Source of the DNA: CAZTGZ01 sp964613385
GTDB taxonomy: Bacteria; Bacteroidota; Bacteroidia; NS11-12g; UBA9320
Assembly: GCA_964613385.1 (NCBI GenBank)
Contig: CAZTGZ010000004.1
Location: 79,609 to 143,608, forward strand
Direction of reading: 5' to 3'
Length of the DNA stretch: 64,000 nucleotides
The stretch's first letter is position 1. The number at the start of each line of letters is the position of its first letter. The notes under the pieces are model-generated. The model worked only from the letters and a program-made list of their open reading frames with translations, was not told the origin of the DNA and ran no database searches. Both the position numbers and the translations under genes were made by a program. Of the stretch, positions 52,885-63,167 are shown piece by piece.

Positions 52885-54791
52885 GGCGGGAAATTCTTCT
52901 GGCCGGTAATCCGAATTGCGGTAAATCTTCACTGTTTAATCTGCTGACCGGTCTCCATCAAAAAACGGGTAATGTCCCCGGCACGACCATAGATGTTAAA
53001 AAAGGCTCATTATTACTTAAGGATAATTCCTATGTTATTTCCGACTTGCCGGGCGCATATAGCCTGAACGCCGATGGATTGGAAGAGAAACTGGCAGTAG
53101 ATTATATAATTAAGAGTCTAAGTGAGGAAAATATTCAAGGGAAAACAATTGTATATGTCGCCAGTGAAATAAATCTGAGGAGAAATCTTTTGCTTTTTTC
53201 GCAACTATCAGAAATGAATGTGCCGATGGTTTTAGTATTAACCATGCACGATATGGCCATAAGAAAAGGGATCCAAACGGATGTTGAACGATTGAGCAAA
53301 GAATTGGGTATCCCGGTATTGTTGATGAACCCGGTAAAAGGAGAAGGTCTGGATCAACTGAAAGATGTCTTGACCCAACAGGGATTTCACACCCATTACC
53401 TTTTCAACCAAGGAAACAACGACGCCGGAATCGAACAGACTTTGCAAAGATTCAAGACCATAGATGTATTGCTTTCCAGAGTTCAGCGTCAGATTACAGC
53501 ATCCAGATTAAGAACAAAGGCCATTGATAAGATTCTGCTCCATCAAACCTGGGGTGTACTTATTTTTCTATTGGCCATGATGGGAATATTTCAGTCGGTT
53601 TTCTATTTGGCAGAGTTTCCAATGTCATGGATTGAGTTAGGATTCAGTAAGCTGAATAATTTGCTGAATACCATATTGCCGGATAGCACGTTCAGAAAAT
53701 TAATTACCGGGGGATTGATTCCCGGAATCTCAGGAGTGGTCGTATTTGTACCTCAAATAGTTATACTCTTTTTCTTGTTGACTTTGTTGGATGATTCCGG
53801 TTATATGTCCAGGATAACGTATATGATGGATTGGCCAATGCGTAAGCTTGGATTATCCGGCAAGTCGGTTTTTCCATTAATCAGCGCTTCAGCCTGTGCC
53901 ATACCGGCCATAATGTCTGCTCGATCCATAGAAAACAGAAGGTCAAGGTTGGTTACTTTGCTGGTGACCCCATTAATTCCGTGTAGTGCCAGATTGCCTG
54001 TATATGTGCTGCTTTCAGGTCTCATAATTCCTTCAGATTCCCATTGGTTTATTTTTGATTTGAGAGGACTTTTGCTCTTTGCCATGTATATTCTGGGATT
54101 CGCCATGTCATTATTCATGGCTCTTTTGATGAGTTATTTCATTAAGGAGAAAGGTAAGGGTATATTCTTGTTGGAAATGCCTGAATATCACATCCCAAAT
54201 TTGAGGAATGTTGGAACTGTTTGCTACAGAAAGGCTTCAGAATTTGTATTTGAAGCCGGGAAGATCATTTTGGTGGTTTCTGTATTACTTTGGTTTTTGG
54301 CTTCATTTGGAATGGGTGATGATTGGAAAAAAGCGCAACAAATGCCAGAAACAAACAGGATAGAGCAACAGGAAAAATCTGCACAAATGTTACAGCACTC
54401 GTTTGCCGGTTTCTTAGGCCAACAGATTGAGCCGGTCATTCGACCATTGGGCTTTGACTGGAAGATCGGCATCGCCATCATTACTTCATTTGCCGCCCGA
54501 GAAGTATTTGTGGGTACTTTATCTACCATCTATGGCTTGGGGAATGAAGAGGATAACCGCAGTTTGCGGGTAAAAATGAGCTCCGATGTAAACGCAGAAG
54601 GCCAAAGAGTATTTGGCTTTGCTACCGTTTTTTCGCTTATGATATTCTATGCTTTTGCCATGCAGTGCATGAGCACCCTGGCAATTATGAAAAAAGAAAC
54701 TGCATCATGGAAATGGCCGGCCATTCAATTTGTAATCTTCACCGCTTTGGCATGGCTCGCCTCCTGGCTCACGTATCAGTTATTTTCCTGA
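52875..54791 (+). CDS. feoB: Ferrous iron transporter FeoB
   Basis: Inner-membrane Fe(II) transporter with an N-terminal G-domain. G1 is GNPNCGKS (residues 11-18), G2 is PGTTIDVKKG and G3 is SDLPGAYSLN. The G4 position reads TMHD instead of the more usual NxxD. The membrane part shows two nucleoside-recognition-type gate domains with FVPQIVILFFLLTLLDDSGY and ITSFAAREVFVGT. At 638 residues it is compact compared with the 773 of E. coli. It overlaps feoA by ten bases and the convergent lon gene by twelve. Confidence 0.95.
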   Translation: MELRREILLAGNPNCGKSSLFNLLTGLHQKTGNVPGTTIDVKKGSLLLKDNSYVISDLPGAYSLNADGLEEKLAVDYIIKSLSEENIQGKTIVYVASEINLRRNLLLFSQLSEMNVPMVLVLTMHDMAIRKGIQTDVERLSKELGIPVLLMNPVKGEGLDQLKDVLTQQGFHTHYLFNQGNNDAGIEQTLQRFKTIDVLLSRVQRQITASRLRTKAIDKILLHQTWGVLIFLLAMMGIFQSVFYLAEFPMSWIELGFSKLNNLLNTILPDSTFRKLITGGLIPGISGVVVFVPQIVILFFLLTLLDDSGYMSRITYMMDWPMRKLGLSGKSVFPLISASACAIPAIMSARSIENRRSRLVTLLVTPLIPCSARLPVYVLLSGLIIPSDSHWFIFDLRGLLLFAMYILGFAMSLFMALLMSYFIKEKGKGIFLLEMPEYHIPNLRNVGTVCYRKASEFVFEAGKIILVVSVLLWFLASFGMGDDWKKAQQMPETNRIEQQEKSAQMLQHSFAGFLGQQIEPVIRPLGFDWKIGIAIITSFAAREVFVGTLSTIYGLGNEEDNRSLRVKMSSDVNAEGQRVFGFATVFSLMIFYAFAMQCMSTLAIMKKETASWKWPAIQFVIFTALAWLASWLTYQLFS

Positions 54792-57257
54792 ATGGGTCTC
54801 TTCAAAGGAGAATACTACAGGGTTTTTAACTTTTTCTTTGGTTAAAGCCAGATCCAACACCTCTTTCATTTGTTTTACATAGTGGAATCTCAACCCTTTC
54901 AGATAGTTTTCGGAAATATCCTCCACATCTTTACGGTTAGATTCCGACAATATGATTTCTTTGATTCCGGCACGTTTGGCTGCCAGTATTTTCTCCTTAA
55001 TTCCACCAACTGGCAAAACTTTCCCTCTCAAGGTAATTTCACCGGTCATGGCCAAATGGGATTTAACCTTGCGCTGTGTTAAAAGTGAAGCTAATGAAGT
55101 TAATATTGTGATTCCCGCCGAAGGCCCATCTTTGGGAACTGCCCCTGCAGGAAAGTGGATATGTACATCATATTGATCAAATATCCGGTGGTCAATATTC
55201 AGCGCAGATCCAAATGCCTTTAAATAGGTTAACGCGGTAATCGCACTTTCTTTCATCACATCACCCAACTGACCCGTCAAAGTAAGTTTTCCTTTCCCCC
55301 TATTTACACTGCTTTCTACAAACAGAATTTCACCACCAACAGAAGTCCATGCCAGTCCTGTTACAACACCGGCTGTTTCATTGTCCTGGTAAACGTCTTT
55401 TTCTATTTTCTGACTACCCAGGATTTCATCAACCTCATTTAAAGACATCGTTGCATCTATTGACTCCCCTGCAACTATTTGTTTCGCCCGTCTTCTCGCC
55501 AATGAGGCGATCTTCTTTTCGAGGCCACGAACTCCCGATTCTCTGGTGAATTCATCAATTATTTTCGCAATTGTTTTATCCGCCAGCTTAAATTGTCCGG
55601 GCTTAATTCCATGTTCTTTTCTCTGTTTAGGAATCAGGTATTTTTTCGCTATTTCGATTTTCTCTTCCAGGGTGTAACCATTGATTTCTATGATTTCCAT
55701 TCGGTCCAAAAGAGCGGGTTGAATGGTATCTAAACGGTTAGCCGTTGCGATGAACATAACCCTGCTCAAATCGAAGTCCAATTCAACATAGTTGTCATGA
55801 AAACTGTTGTTCTGCTCAGGATCGAGAATTTCTAACAATGCAGAACTCGGATCTCCCCTGAAATCATTTCCAATTTTATCAATTTCATCCAGAACAAATA
55901 CGGGATTTGCAGTGCCCGCTTTTTTAATATTTTGAATCACCCTTCCCGGCATAGCTCCGATATAGGTTTTCCTGTGTCCTCTCAGTTCAGCTTCATCATG
56001 CAAACCTCCCAACGACATTCTGATATATTCCCTTGAAGTTGCCTTTGCAATAGATTTACCCAGAGACGTTTTTCCAACACCGGGAGGGCCGTACAAACAA
56101 AGTATAGGGCTTTTCATGTCTCCCTTTAATTTAAGTACCGCCAAGTATTCTAAAATGCGCTCTTTGACTTTTTCAAGTCCGAAGTGATCGGAATCTAAAA
56201 TTTTAGCTGCTTTGGCTAAGTCATAAGAATCTTTCGAATAATCATTCCAGGGAAGTTCGAGCAATAATTCGGCATAATTGAGGCTCACTGAATAATCGGG
56301 TGCCGCTGGATTGGTACGCAATAACTTGTCGAGTTCCTTGTTAAAGGCTTTGGCAACTTTGTCATCCCATTTTTTCTTTATTCCCCGGGCTCTCAGCGCC
56401 TCGATTTCTCTTTCAGGAGAATCTTGTCCCAATTCTTCCTGGATGGCTCTGATTTGCTGATGAAGGAAGTATTCCCTTTGCTGCCGGTCCAGATCCACTT
56501 TAACTTTAGATTGGATTTGATTCTTTAGTTCCAGCATCTGGAGTTCCTTAGTTAAACTCGCCAATACAATTTCTGCGCGTTGTTGCAGGGATTCGGTTTC
56601 GAGTATTAACTGCTTTTCAGCCGGTTCTATATTTAAATTGGAGGAGATAAAATGTATGAGGAAATTTGGACTATCAATGTTTTTAACAGCCAAATTGGCT
56701 TCAGAGGGAATATTGGGAGATAATTCAACAATTTTCATCGCCAATTCCTTCACCGAGTCTATTAAGGCATTCGACTCGCGACTGAGTTTGATCCTTCTTT
56801 CGGGAATGATACTCACCTTAGACTTAAGGTAAGGATCTTCCTGAATGGATTCACCCATTCTGAATTTGCGTTTACCCTGAATAATAGCGGTAGTGTTTCC
56901 ATCCGGCATACGCAACATTTTTATGATGGTAGCCACCGTTCCTATTTCAAATAAATCTTCTGCTCTCGGATCTTCAATGTTGGGATCCCGCTGAGCCAAT
57001 ACCCCGATGGTTTTATCTCCTTTATACGCTTCCCTGATAAGTTTGATGCTTTTATCACGGCCTACGGTAATAGGTATAACTACGCCCGGAAAAAGGACCG
57101 TATTTCTCAAAGGCAGAATTGGCAGTGATTCCGGATGTGCCTCTTTGTGTATTTCGTCTTCTTCTTCCTGACTCATCAAGGTGATGTATTCAGGTGATTC
57201 CTGATCGTCGTCGATGATGTTGCCCGGTAAAAATATATTTTCAGAATCTTTGTGCAT
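54780..57257 (-). CDS. lon: ATP-dependent protease Lon (LonA)
   Basis: Cytoplasmic AAA+ serine protease that degrades damaged and regulatory proteins. The 825 residues show the N-terminal LAN domain (LPILPLRNTVLFPGVV), Walker A GPPGVGKTSLGKS, Walker B VFVLDEIDKIG and the Ser/Lys dyad region PKDGPSAGITILTSL. ATG 57257 is chosen over a TTG two codons earlier. It follows the sodium:solute symporter gene on the same strand by 48 bases, and its end overlaps feoB by twelve. Confidence 0.96.
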   Translation of the reverse strand: MHKDSENIFLPGNIIDDDQESPEYITLMSQEEEDEIHKEAHPESLPILPLRNTVLFPGVVIPITVGRDKSIKLIREAYKGDKTIGVLAQRDPNIEDPRAEDLFEIGTVATIIKMLRMPDGNTTAIIQGKRKFRMGESIQEDPYLKSKVSIIPERRIKLSRESNALIDSVKELAMKIVELSPNIPSEANLAVKNIDSPNFLIHFISSNLNIEPAEKQLILETESLQQRAEIVLASLTKELQMLELKNQIQSKVKVDLDRQQREYFLHQQIRAIQEELGQDSPEREIEALRARGIKKKWDDKVAKAFNKELDKLLRTNPAAPDYSVSLNYAELLLELPWNDYSKDSYDLAKAAKILDSDHFGLEKVKERILEYLAVLKLKGDMKSPILCLYGPPGVGKTSLGKSIAKATSREYIRMSLGGLHDEAELRGHRKTYIGAMPGRVIQNIKKAGTANPVFVLDEIDKIGNDFRGDPSSALLEILDPEQNNSFHDNYVELDFDLSRVMFIATANRLDTIQPALLDRMEIIEINGYTLEEKIEIAKKYLIPKQRKEHGIKPGQFKLADKTIAKIIDEFTRESGVRGLEKKIASLARRRAKQIVAGESIDATMSLNEVDEILGSQKIEKDVYQDNETAGVVTGLAWTSVGGEILFVESSVNRGKGKLTLTGQLGDVMKESAITALTYLKAFGSALNIDHRIFDQYDVHIHFPAGAVPKDGPSAGITILTSLASLLTQRKVKSHLAMTGEITLRGKVLPVGGIKEKILAAKRAGIKEIILSESNRKDVEDISENYLKGLRFHYVKQMKEVLDLALTKEKVKNPVVFSFEETHSGK

Positions 57258-57305
57258 TGTCAATTTGTCAGATGGGTCTTTGATTGCAATCGCTGTGCCA
57301 TGGTC

Positions 57306-59039
57306 TTAATTTTTAAAAAGTCCTGCCTTATTCGACCCAAACATGAATAATGCAAAACCGCAGATAGACACTAGGACATAGGTAAAGGTGATATCACCTA
57401 ATTGCAATAGTAAACCACCGGTTGTAAATAAAATTCCGATGATCAGAGATACACTACCTACCCAGGCCATAAACATCCAGGGTATGGGGCGGTTATCGGC
57501 AGCATGGTTTCTCCAGATTCCCATGGGATTCACTCTTTCTGTAAATTTTTGCAAGACTTCTTCTTTCTCAGGTGGGGTTAGAAAAGTCACGATGAGCCAG
57601 ACTATGGTAGTACCGGCCACAGTGATGAATACGGAATAAGGAGAGCTCGCAAAAAAAGGATCTCCCGGCCAAAGTTTCAAACTGCCATAAATGGCGAAAG
57701 GTGTCAGTGTGGCAGCAATTTCGCTCCAAACATTGATTCTCCACCAAAACCACCTCAGAATTAATACCAACCCTAAACCGGCTCCACATTCAATTACAAA
57801 TGACCAAACTGCGGATATGGATTCGACCAATGTGGTCACGTACAAACCGGCAATCATCATGACTAAGGTTGCCCATCTCGAATATTTAACAATTTCTTTG
57901 TCTGACCATGAGTCCCGCTTTTTTTCTGACACCAAATCATTCATCAAATAGCTGGCACCCCAGTTCAATTGAGTACTAATGGTACTGGCATAGGCACCGA
58001 AAAATGCCGCCAGCATCAATCCTTTGAGCCCGTTGGGTAAAAAATCTCTCATGGCCATTACATAACCCAATTTTTTGTCATCAGGACCTAATTCAGGATA
58101 TAATACAATGGCCGCTAAACCCACTAAAATCCAGGGCCAGGGCCTTAAACAGTAGTGCATTACCTGAAAGAATAAAGTGGCCAATAGGGAGTGTTTTTCA
58201 TTTTTGGAGCTCATCATGCGCTGAGCAACATAACCTCCGCCGCCGGGTTCAGCACCCGGATACCAGCTGCTCCACCATATAACACCAGCAAACAAAAGAA
58301 ACTCCGACCATCCCATGTGATATCCTGCACCTGTAGACGAAACGCCAGGATAGAAATGAAAAAAATGTTCCGGAACGGAGGCTTTTAACCCACTGATTCC
58401 GCCTGTTTTATCCGATTGAATGACCAAATATGCCAATATTATACATCCGGTCATAGCCAGAATAAATTGAAATGCATCTGTGACTGCTATACCTATCAAA
58501 CCGGATATTGAGGAGTAAATGGTGACAAAAAGCATGGATCCTGCGGCAAACCAGATCAGTTGGCTTTCAGGTATATCAAAAAAGACCGCAATCAACGAAA
58601 GAAGTGCCTTATTAACCCAGGCTATAACAATGGCGTTCATAATCAGGCCCAGATACACGGATTTGATTTTTCTTAACCAGTAGGCTCCTTTACCCCCATA
58701 ACGCAAATCAATCAATTCGAGTTCGGTTAAGACCTCTGCCCGGCGCCATAGTCGAGAAAAAAAAATTACAGTTAACATTCCGCCCATTACAAAACACCAC
58801 CACAACCAATTGCCGGCTATTCCTTTTTGGGCAACAAGTTCGGTCACTGCCAACGGAGTATCTACAGCAAATGTTGTGGCTACCATCGATATTCCGGCGA
58901 GATACCAGGGCAATCCGCGTCCACCGAGAAAAAAGCCACTCAGGCCTTTTTCCCCGATAGATTTATATCTGAAACTGATCAACAGAGAAATAACAAAAAA
59001 TGCGATGATGACCAACCAGTCGACCCAATGTAAATTCAT
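57306..59039 (-). CDS. Sodium:solute symporter (SSS family)
   Basis: A 577-residue inner-membrane protein with about 13-14 helices and no signal peptide. The SSS family pattern appears as FFLGGRGLPWYLAGISMVATTFAVDTP at residues ~37-63, where the discontinuous first core helix binds sodium, and AAFFGAYASTISTQLNWGASYLMND. The substrate (sugar, amino acid or other) cannot be told from sequence by eye. It is upstream of lon on the same strand, probably by chance. Confidence 0.9.
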   Translation of the reverse strand: MNLHWVDWLVIIAFFVISLLISFRYKSIGEKGLSGFFLGGRGLPWYLAGISMVATTFAVDTPLAVTELVAQKGIAGNWLWWCFVMGGMLTVIFFSRLWRRAEVLTELELIDLRYGGKGAYWLRKIKSVYLGLIMNAIVIAWVNKALLSLIAVFFDIPESQLIWFAAGSMLFVTIYSSISGLIGIAVTDAFQFILAMTGCIILAYLVIQSDKTGGISGLKASVPEHFFHFYPGVSSTGAGYHMGWSEFLLFAGVIWWSSWYPGAEPGGGGYVAQRMMSSKNEKHSLLATLFFQVMHYCLRPWPWILVGLAAIVLYPELGPDDKKLGYVMAMRDFLPNGLKGLMLAAFFGAYASTISTQLNWGASYLMNDLVSEKKRDSWSDKEIVKYSRWATLVMMIAGLYVTTLVESISAVWSFVIECGAGLGLVLILRWFWWRINVWSEIAATLTPFAIYGSLKLWPGDPFFASSPYSVFITVAGTTIVWLIVTFLTPPEKEEVLQKFTERVNPMGIWRNHAADNRPIPWMFMAWVGSVSLIIGILFTTGGLLLQLGDITFTYVLVSICGFALFMFGSNKAGLFKN

Positions 59040-59155
59040 GTCTTCGAATCTGAACTAATTTTATCAATCTTGCAATAGTGAGAATTGAGGATGGATATTA
59101 AATGGTTAACGAAAAAAAATATTAATTTCGCTGCTTCAAAACAATAATTAGAATT

Positions 59156-60053
59156 ATGAACAAATTGAGATTACTGGCTTTAGCAGCCATTGTTTCCTTC
59201 GGAACTCTTGTTATCCAAAGTTGCGGTCCAGATGAGGTAGAACCATCTCCGGAAGTAAATTTCATTGGGGATGCCGGGTTTACAGCATTGGATACTTCCA
59301 TCAATGGTGGTACTGCCTTCAAAATTGGTGTCGTTGCTACACATTCTGTAAAATTGACCAAATTGGAAATTTTTGTATCGTATGACGGAGGTCCAAACCT
59401 GCGCCCTGCTGATTGTACTGTTTGTGATTCTTCCATCGATGGAACCAACCTGAGAGCTGTTTATTCAGGAAATACCCGCCTGGTTGCAGGTACTGAAAAA
59501 TGGACTTTCCGTGTAACAGATAAAAACAACAATGCTACTTCAAAATCTATCACCATCACTACCACTGCCGGTACCGGTGATAACCTGATTGAAATTGCAA
59601 AAGATAACGATGGCAATACCTTGAAGGTTTATAACTTCAAAGGACCTAAAGCAGGTGCGTATGATTTGAAGAACGGCGGAAACCTTTTATCCAGCGATCC
59701 TAATGTTGATAAGGATATTCAGGATTTAACCCGTGATGAAGAGGTAGCTACATGGCCGGCTCGTTGGGGAAGCAGAAACGGAACAATGTTCAAACTTGTT
59801 ACTGCTTATACCTATGCTCAAGTGACCAACAGCAGCATTTTGGCTGATGCCTGGACTTCAAGCGGAAATGCTAAAGAAGCACTTACCGGCATTAAGAGTG
59901 GAGACTTGATTGTTGCCAAATTGAGAGGACAAGATGAATACGCTTTGATTTTGGTAACAGACGTTAAAGCCACATCCGGCGATAACAACGATTATATCGA
60001 ATTCAAATACAAAAAGAAAAACAAAACAATTCGTAATCTGTACATGATTAAAA
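59156..60053 (+). CDS. Lipoprotein with Ig-like N-terminal half, interrupted by assembly gap
   Basis: A lipoprotein with the lipobox LVIQSC, Cys23. After it comes an Ig-like domain (FKIGVVATHSVKLTKLEIFV to WTFRVTDKNNNATSKSITI), then a mixed domain of unknown fold. Up to the N run 299 codons are visible, ending in NLYMIK. The frame can be read through the Ns and into the terminator, but that tail is not credible. The true stop is probably inside or just at the gap, since the terminator begins eight bases after it. No function is recognised. Confidence 0.75.
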
Positions 60054-60063
60054 NNNNNNNNNN
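60054..60063. other. Assembly gap of ten Ns
   Basis: Ten consecutive undetermined bases, a usual placeholder for a scaffold join of unknown size. The 3' end of the lipoprotein gene is affected. Confidence 0.98.
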
Positions 60064-60070
60064 CAGTTAT

Positions 60071-60102
60071 AAACCGCAGGTCTTGGCTTGCGGTTTTTTT
60101 TT
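60071..60102 (+). terminator. Rho-independent terminator after the lipoprotein gene
   Basis: An AAACCGCA/TGCGGTTT stem (60071-60096) with ten-base loop is followed by a T-tract to 60102. It is consistent with ending the lipoprotein transcript just before pfkA. Confidence 0.85.
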
Positions 60103-60130
60103 GTTATTTTTCAACAATATCAGGTAAAAA

Positions 60131-61102
60131 ATGAAGAAAATTGGTGTTTTTACATCAGGTGGCGATGCCCCGGGGATGAATGCATGTATCCGGGCGGTGG
60201 TGCGTACCGCAATTTATTACGGCCTTGAAATAGATGGAATTTTATATGGTTATCAGGGAATGATCGAAGGTCAGTTTGTTTCGATGGACAGCAGGTCTGT
60301 AGCCAATATTATTCAACGTGGCGGGACAATTTTAAAGACTGCCAGAAGTGAAGAGTTCAGAACCCGGGAAGGCCGTCAAAAAGCATATGAAAATTTAAAA
60401 AGACAGGGGATTGAAGGATTGGTTTGTATTGGTGGAGATGGCACCTACGCCGGGGCCTCCATTTTCTTCGAGGAGTTCGGAATTCCTTCCATTGGGTTGC
60501 CGGGCACCATTGACAATGACCTATTTGGAACAGATTTTACCATTGGGTATGATACTGCGATCAACACTGCCATTCAGGCCATCGATAAAATCAGGGATAC
60601 CGCCGATTCTCATGACCGGATTTTTTTGGTCGAAGTAATGGGCAGAGATACCGGTTTTATTGCGGTAGATGCCGGAATAGGAGGGGGAGCGGAGAGCATA
60701 ATTATTCCGGAAGATAAAAACGACATGCAAAAGTTGCTTTCCTATTTTGAACGCAAGGATAAAAGAACCAAATCGTTTTCAATCGTAGTGGTTGCCGAGG
60801 GAGACGAAGAAGGAGGCGCCATAGAATTGGCCAAAAAAATCAATAGGGTATATCCTGATTTAAAGATAAGAACCACCATATTAGGACATATTCAACGAGG
60901 TGGCAGTCCAACTGCCAGAGATAGAGTCAGGGCTTCAATTTTAGGTTCTGCTGCCGTAAAAGCTTTGATAGAAGGCCATAGAAATCAAACCATTGGCATT
61001 ATCAACAACGAAGTGAACTATACTTCTTTTGAGGATGCCATTGGTAAAAAGAAAGAAATTTCCTTAGAGTTGTTAAAACTAGCAGAGATACTTTCACTCT
61101 GA
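60131..61102 (+). CDS. pfkA: 6-phosphofructokinase
   Basis: Phosphorylates fructose 6-phosphate in glycolysis. The 323-residue protein is a bacterial ATP-type PfkA. The ATP-binding GGDAPGMNACIRAVVR, the catalytic GTIDNDLFGTDFTIGYDTA and the substrate segment MGRDTGFIA are all present. Its stop is two bases from the convergent gyrB stop, without a terminator. Confidence 0.96.
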   Translation: MKKIGVFTSGGDAPGMNACIRAVVRTAIYYGLEIDGILYGYQGMIEGQFVSMDSRSVANIIQRGGTILKTARSEEFRTREGRQKAYENLKRQGIEGLVCIGGDGTYAGASIFFEEFGIPSIGLPGTIDNDLFGTDFTIGYDTAINTAIQAIDKIRDTADSHDRIFLVEVMGRDTGFIAVDAGIGGGAESIIIPEDKNDMQKLLSYFERKDKRTKSFSIVVVAEGDEEGGAIELAKKINRVYPDLKIRTTILGHIQRGGSPTARDRVRASILGSAAVKALIEGHRNQTIGIINNEVNYTSFEDAIGKKKEISLELLKLAEILSL

Positions 61103-61104
61103 TA

Positions 61105-63054
61105 TCAGGCGTCTATATTGGCGTAATGTGCATTGGCTTCTATGAATTCCCGTCTCGGAGGTACTTCATCACCCATGAGCATAGAAAATACGCGATCTGC
61201 TTCTGCAGCACTGTCTAATGTAACCTGCTTTAAAGTTCTTCTGGCCGGATCCATGGTTGTTTCCCATAATTGCTCCGCATTCATTTCACCCAAACCTTTG
61301 TATCGCTGAACCGTTACCGATTCCGGTTTGTCTCCACCCAGTTCGCGAACATGTTCTTCTCTTTCTTTTTCGGTCCAGCAGTATATGGCATCTTTTCCTT
61401 TGCGAACCTGATAAAGGGGAGGAGTTGCGATGTATAAGTAGCCTGACTCAATGAGTCGCTTCATGTATCTGAAGAACAAGGTCAGAATCAAGGTACGGAT
61501 ATGACTACCATCGACATCAGCATCGGTCATAATGATGATTTTATGATAACGCAGACGTACAAGATTCAACTCTTTTGGGTCTTCCTCTGTACCTATGGAA
61601 ACCCCTAATGCGGTGAAAATATTCTTGATTTCTTCGTTTTCGTAAATTTTATGTTCCAGTGCTTTTTCTACATTCAAAATTTTACCCCGGAGTGGAAGTA
61701 TAGCCTGAAAATTCCGGTCGCGACCTTGTTTGGCCGTACCACCAGCTGAATCTCCCTCTACCAGATAGATTTCGCACAGGGAGGGGTCTTTTTCACTACA
61801 ATCGGATAGTTTACCGGGCAATCCAACACCACTCATGGCTCCTTTGCGTTGAACCATTTCTCTTGCTTTTCTCGCAGCGGCACGGGCCTGGGCAGCAAGA
61901 ACTACCTTGTTTACAATCATTCTCGCCTGATTGGGGTTTTCTTCCAGGTAATTGGTCAAAATCTCTCCCACACAGGTATCTACCGATCCGCTCACCTCAG
62001 AGTTTCCCAGTTTCGTTTTGGTCTGTCCTTCAAATTGTGGCTCTGCTACTTTAACCGATATAACCCCCGTTAGTCCTTCTCTGAAGTCATCGCCACTAAT
62101 TTCAACTTTTACATTTTTTAACAATCCGGATTTGTCTGCGTAGTTTTTCAGAGTTCTCGTTAAGGCGCGTCTGAAACCCGCGACGTGAGTTCCTCCTTCA
62201 ATGGTATTGATGTTATTTACATAACTAAATAGATTCTCATTGTATCCGTCGTTATATTGGAAGGCGACTTCTACCGGTACTCCGCCTTTTTCACCTTCGA
62301 CATAAATCGGTTCAGGAATAATCAGATGTCTGGTTTGATCCAAATATTGCACGAATTCTTTTAAACCACCTTCTGAATAATAAGTTTCTGAGGCTACAGG
62401 CTGATCCTGATTCAGACGTTCATCATGAAGTACAAGCTTGATGCCTTTATTTAAAAACGACAATTCCCGCAATCGATTAGCAAGGGTTTCATGTTTGTAT
62501 TCAGTGGTTGTAAAAATGGTATCATCTGGCCAAAAAGTGACGATGGTTCCACGATAATCTGTGTCTCCAATTGTTTCAACAGAAGTTACCGGCTTACCCT
62601 GAGAATATTCCTGCTGATAAATTTTGCCATCTCTATAGACAGTAGCCACCAGTTTAATTGACAATGCATTTACACAGGAAACACCCACTCCGTGCAAACC
62701 GCCGGAAACCTTATAACTGTCTTTGTCAAACTTTCCGCCTGCGTGCAACACGGTCATAACCACCTCAAGGGCAGACTTTTTTTCTTTGGGATGGATGTCA
62801 ACCGGAATACCTCTTCCATCATCCTTTACGGAAATGCTGTTATCGGCATGAATGGTCACTTCTATGTTTCGGCAATGACCGGCCAATGCTTCATCAATGG
62901 AGTTATCAACTACTTCGTAAACCAAATGGTGTAAGCCTTTCGGACCTATATCACCAATATACATGGCGGGCCTCTTTCTTACCGCTTCCAATCCTTCCAG
63001 TACCTGTATATTGTCTGCTCCGTAACTGGAGTTCTGCGCATTTTGCTTGCTCAT
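61105..63054 (-). CDS. gyrB: DNA gyrase subunit B
   Basis: ATPase subunit of gyrase, which introduces negative supercoils. The 649 residues show the GHKL ATPase domain (VVDNSIDEALAGHC, KDDGRGIPVD, GGLHGVGVSCVNALS) and the Toprim domain (YLVEGDSAGGTAKQGRDRNF, IIMTDADVDGSHI), ending in a short form without the insertion of proteobacterial GyrB. ParE is the alternative paralogue, but QRYKGLGEMNAEQLWETTMDP is typical GyrB. The 113-base upstream gap to the asparaginase gene has no clear promoter. Confidence 0.95.
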   Translation of the reverse strand: MSKQNAQNSSYGADNIQVLEGLEAVRKRPAMYIGDIGPKGLHHLVYEVVDNSIDEALAGHCRNIEVTIHADNSISVKDDGRGIPVDIHPKEKKSALEVVMTVLHAGGKFDKDSYKVSGGLHGVGVSCVNALSIKLVATVYRDGKIYQQEYSQGKPVTSVETIGDTDYRGTIVTFWPDDTIFTTTEYKHETLANRLRELSFLNKGIKLVLHDERLNQDQPVASETYYSEGGLKEFVQYLDQTRHLIIPEPIYVEGEKGGVPVEVAFQYNDGYNENLFSYVNNINTIEGGTHVAGFRRALTRTLKNYADKSGLLKNVKVEISGDDFREGLTGVISVKVAEPQFEGQTKTKLGNSEVSGSVDTCVGEILTNYLEENPNQARMIVNKVVLAAQARAAARKAREMVQRKGAMSGVGLPGKLSDCSEKDPSLCEIYLVEGDSAGGTAKQGRDRNFQAILPLRGKILNVEKALEHKIYENEEIKNIFTALGVSIGTEEDPKELNLVRLRYHKIIIMTDADVDGSHIRTLILTLFFRYMKRLIESGYLYIATPPLYQVRKGKDAIYCWTEKEREEHVRELGGDKPESVTVQRYKGLGEMNAEQLWETTMDPARRTLKQVTLDSAAEADRVFSMLMGDEVPPRREFIEANAHYANIDA

Positions 63055-63167
63055 TCTATTGTTAATATATTATTGTGTAAATTTAAGATAGATGTGAAAT
63101 TATACCTTGTTAAATCAGGCATAATTTTCCACAAAAAACGAACGGAAATACACGGCTGATAAGGATT

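Noticed and set aside
60054..60127. Extension of the lipoprotein frame through the Ns
   Set aside because: The frame after the gap runs through a rho-independent terminator hairpin and T-tract, which is not coding sequence.
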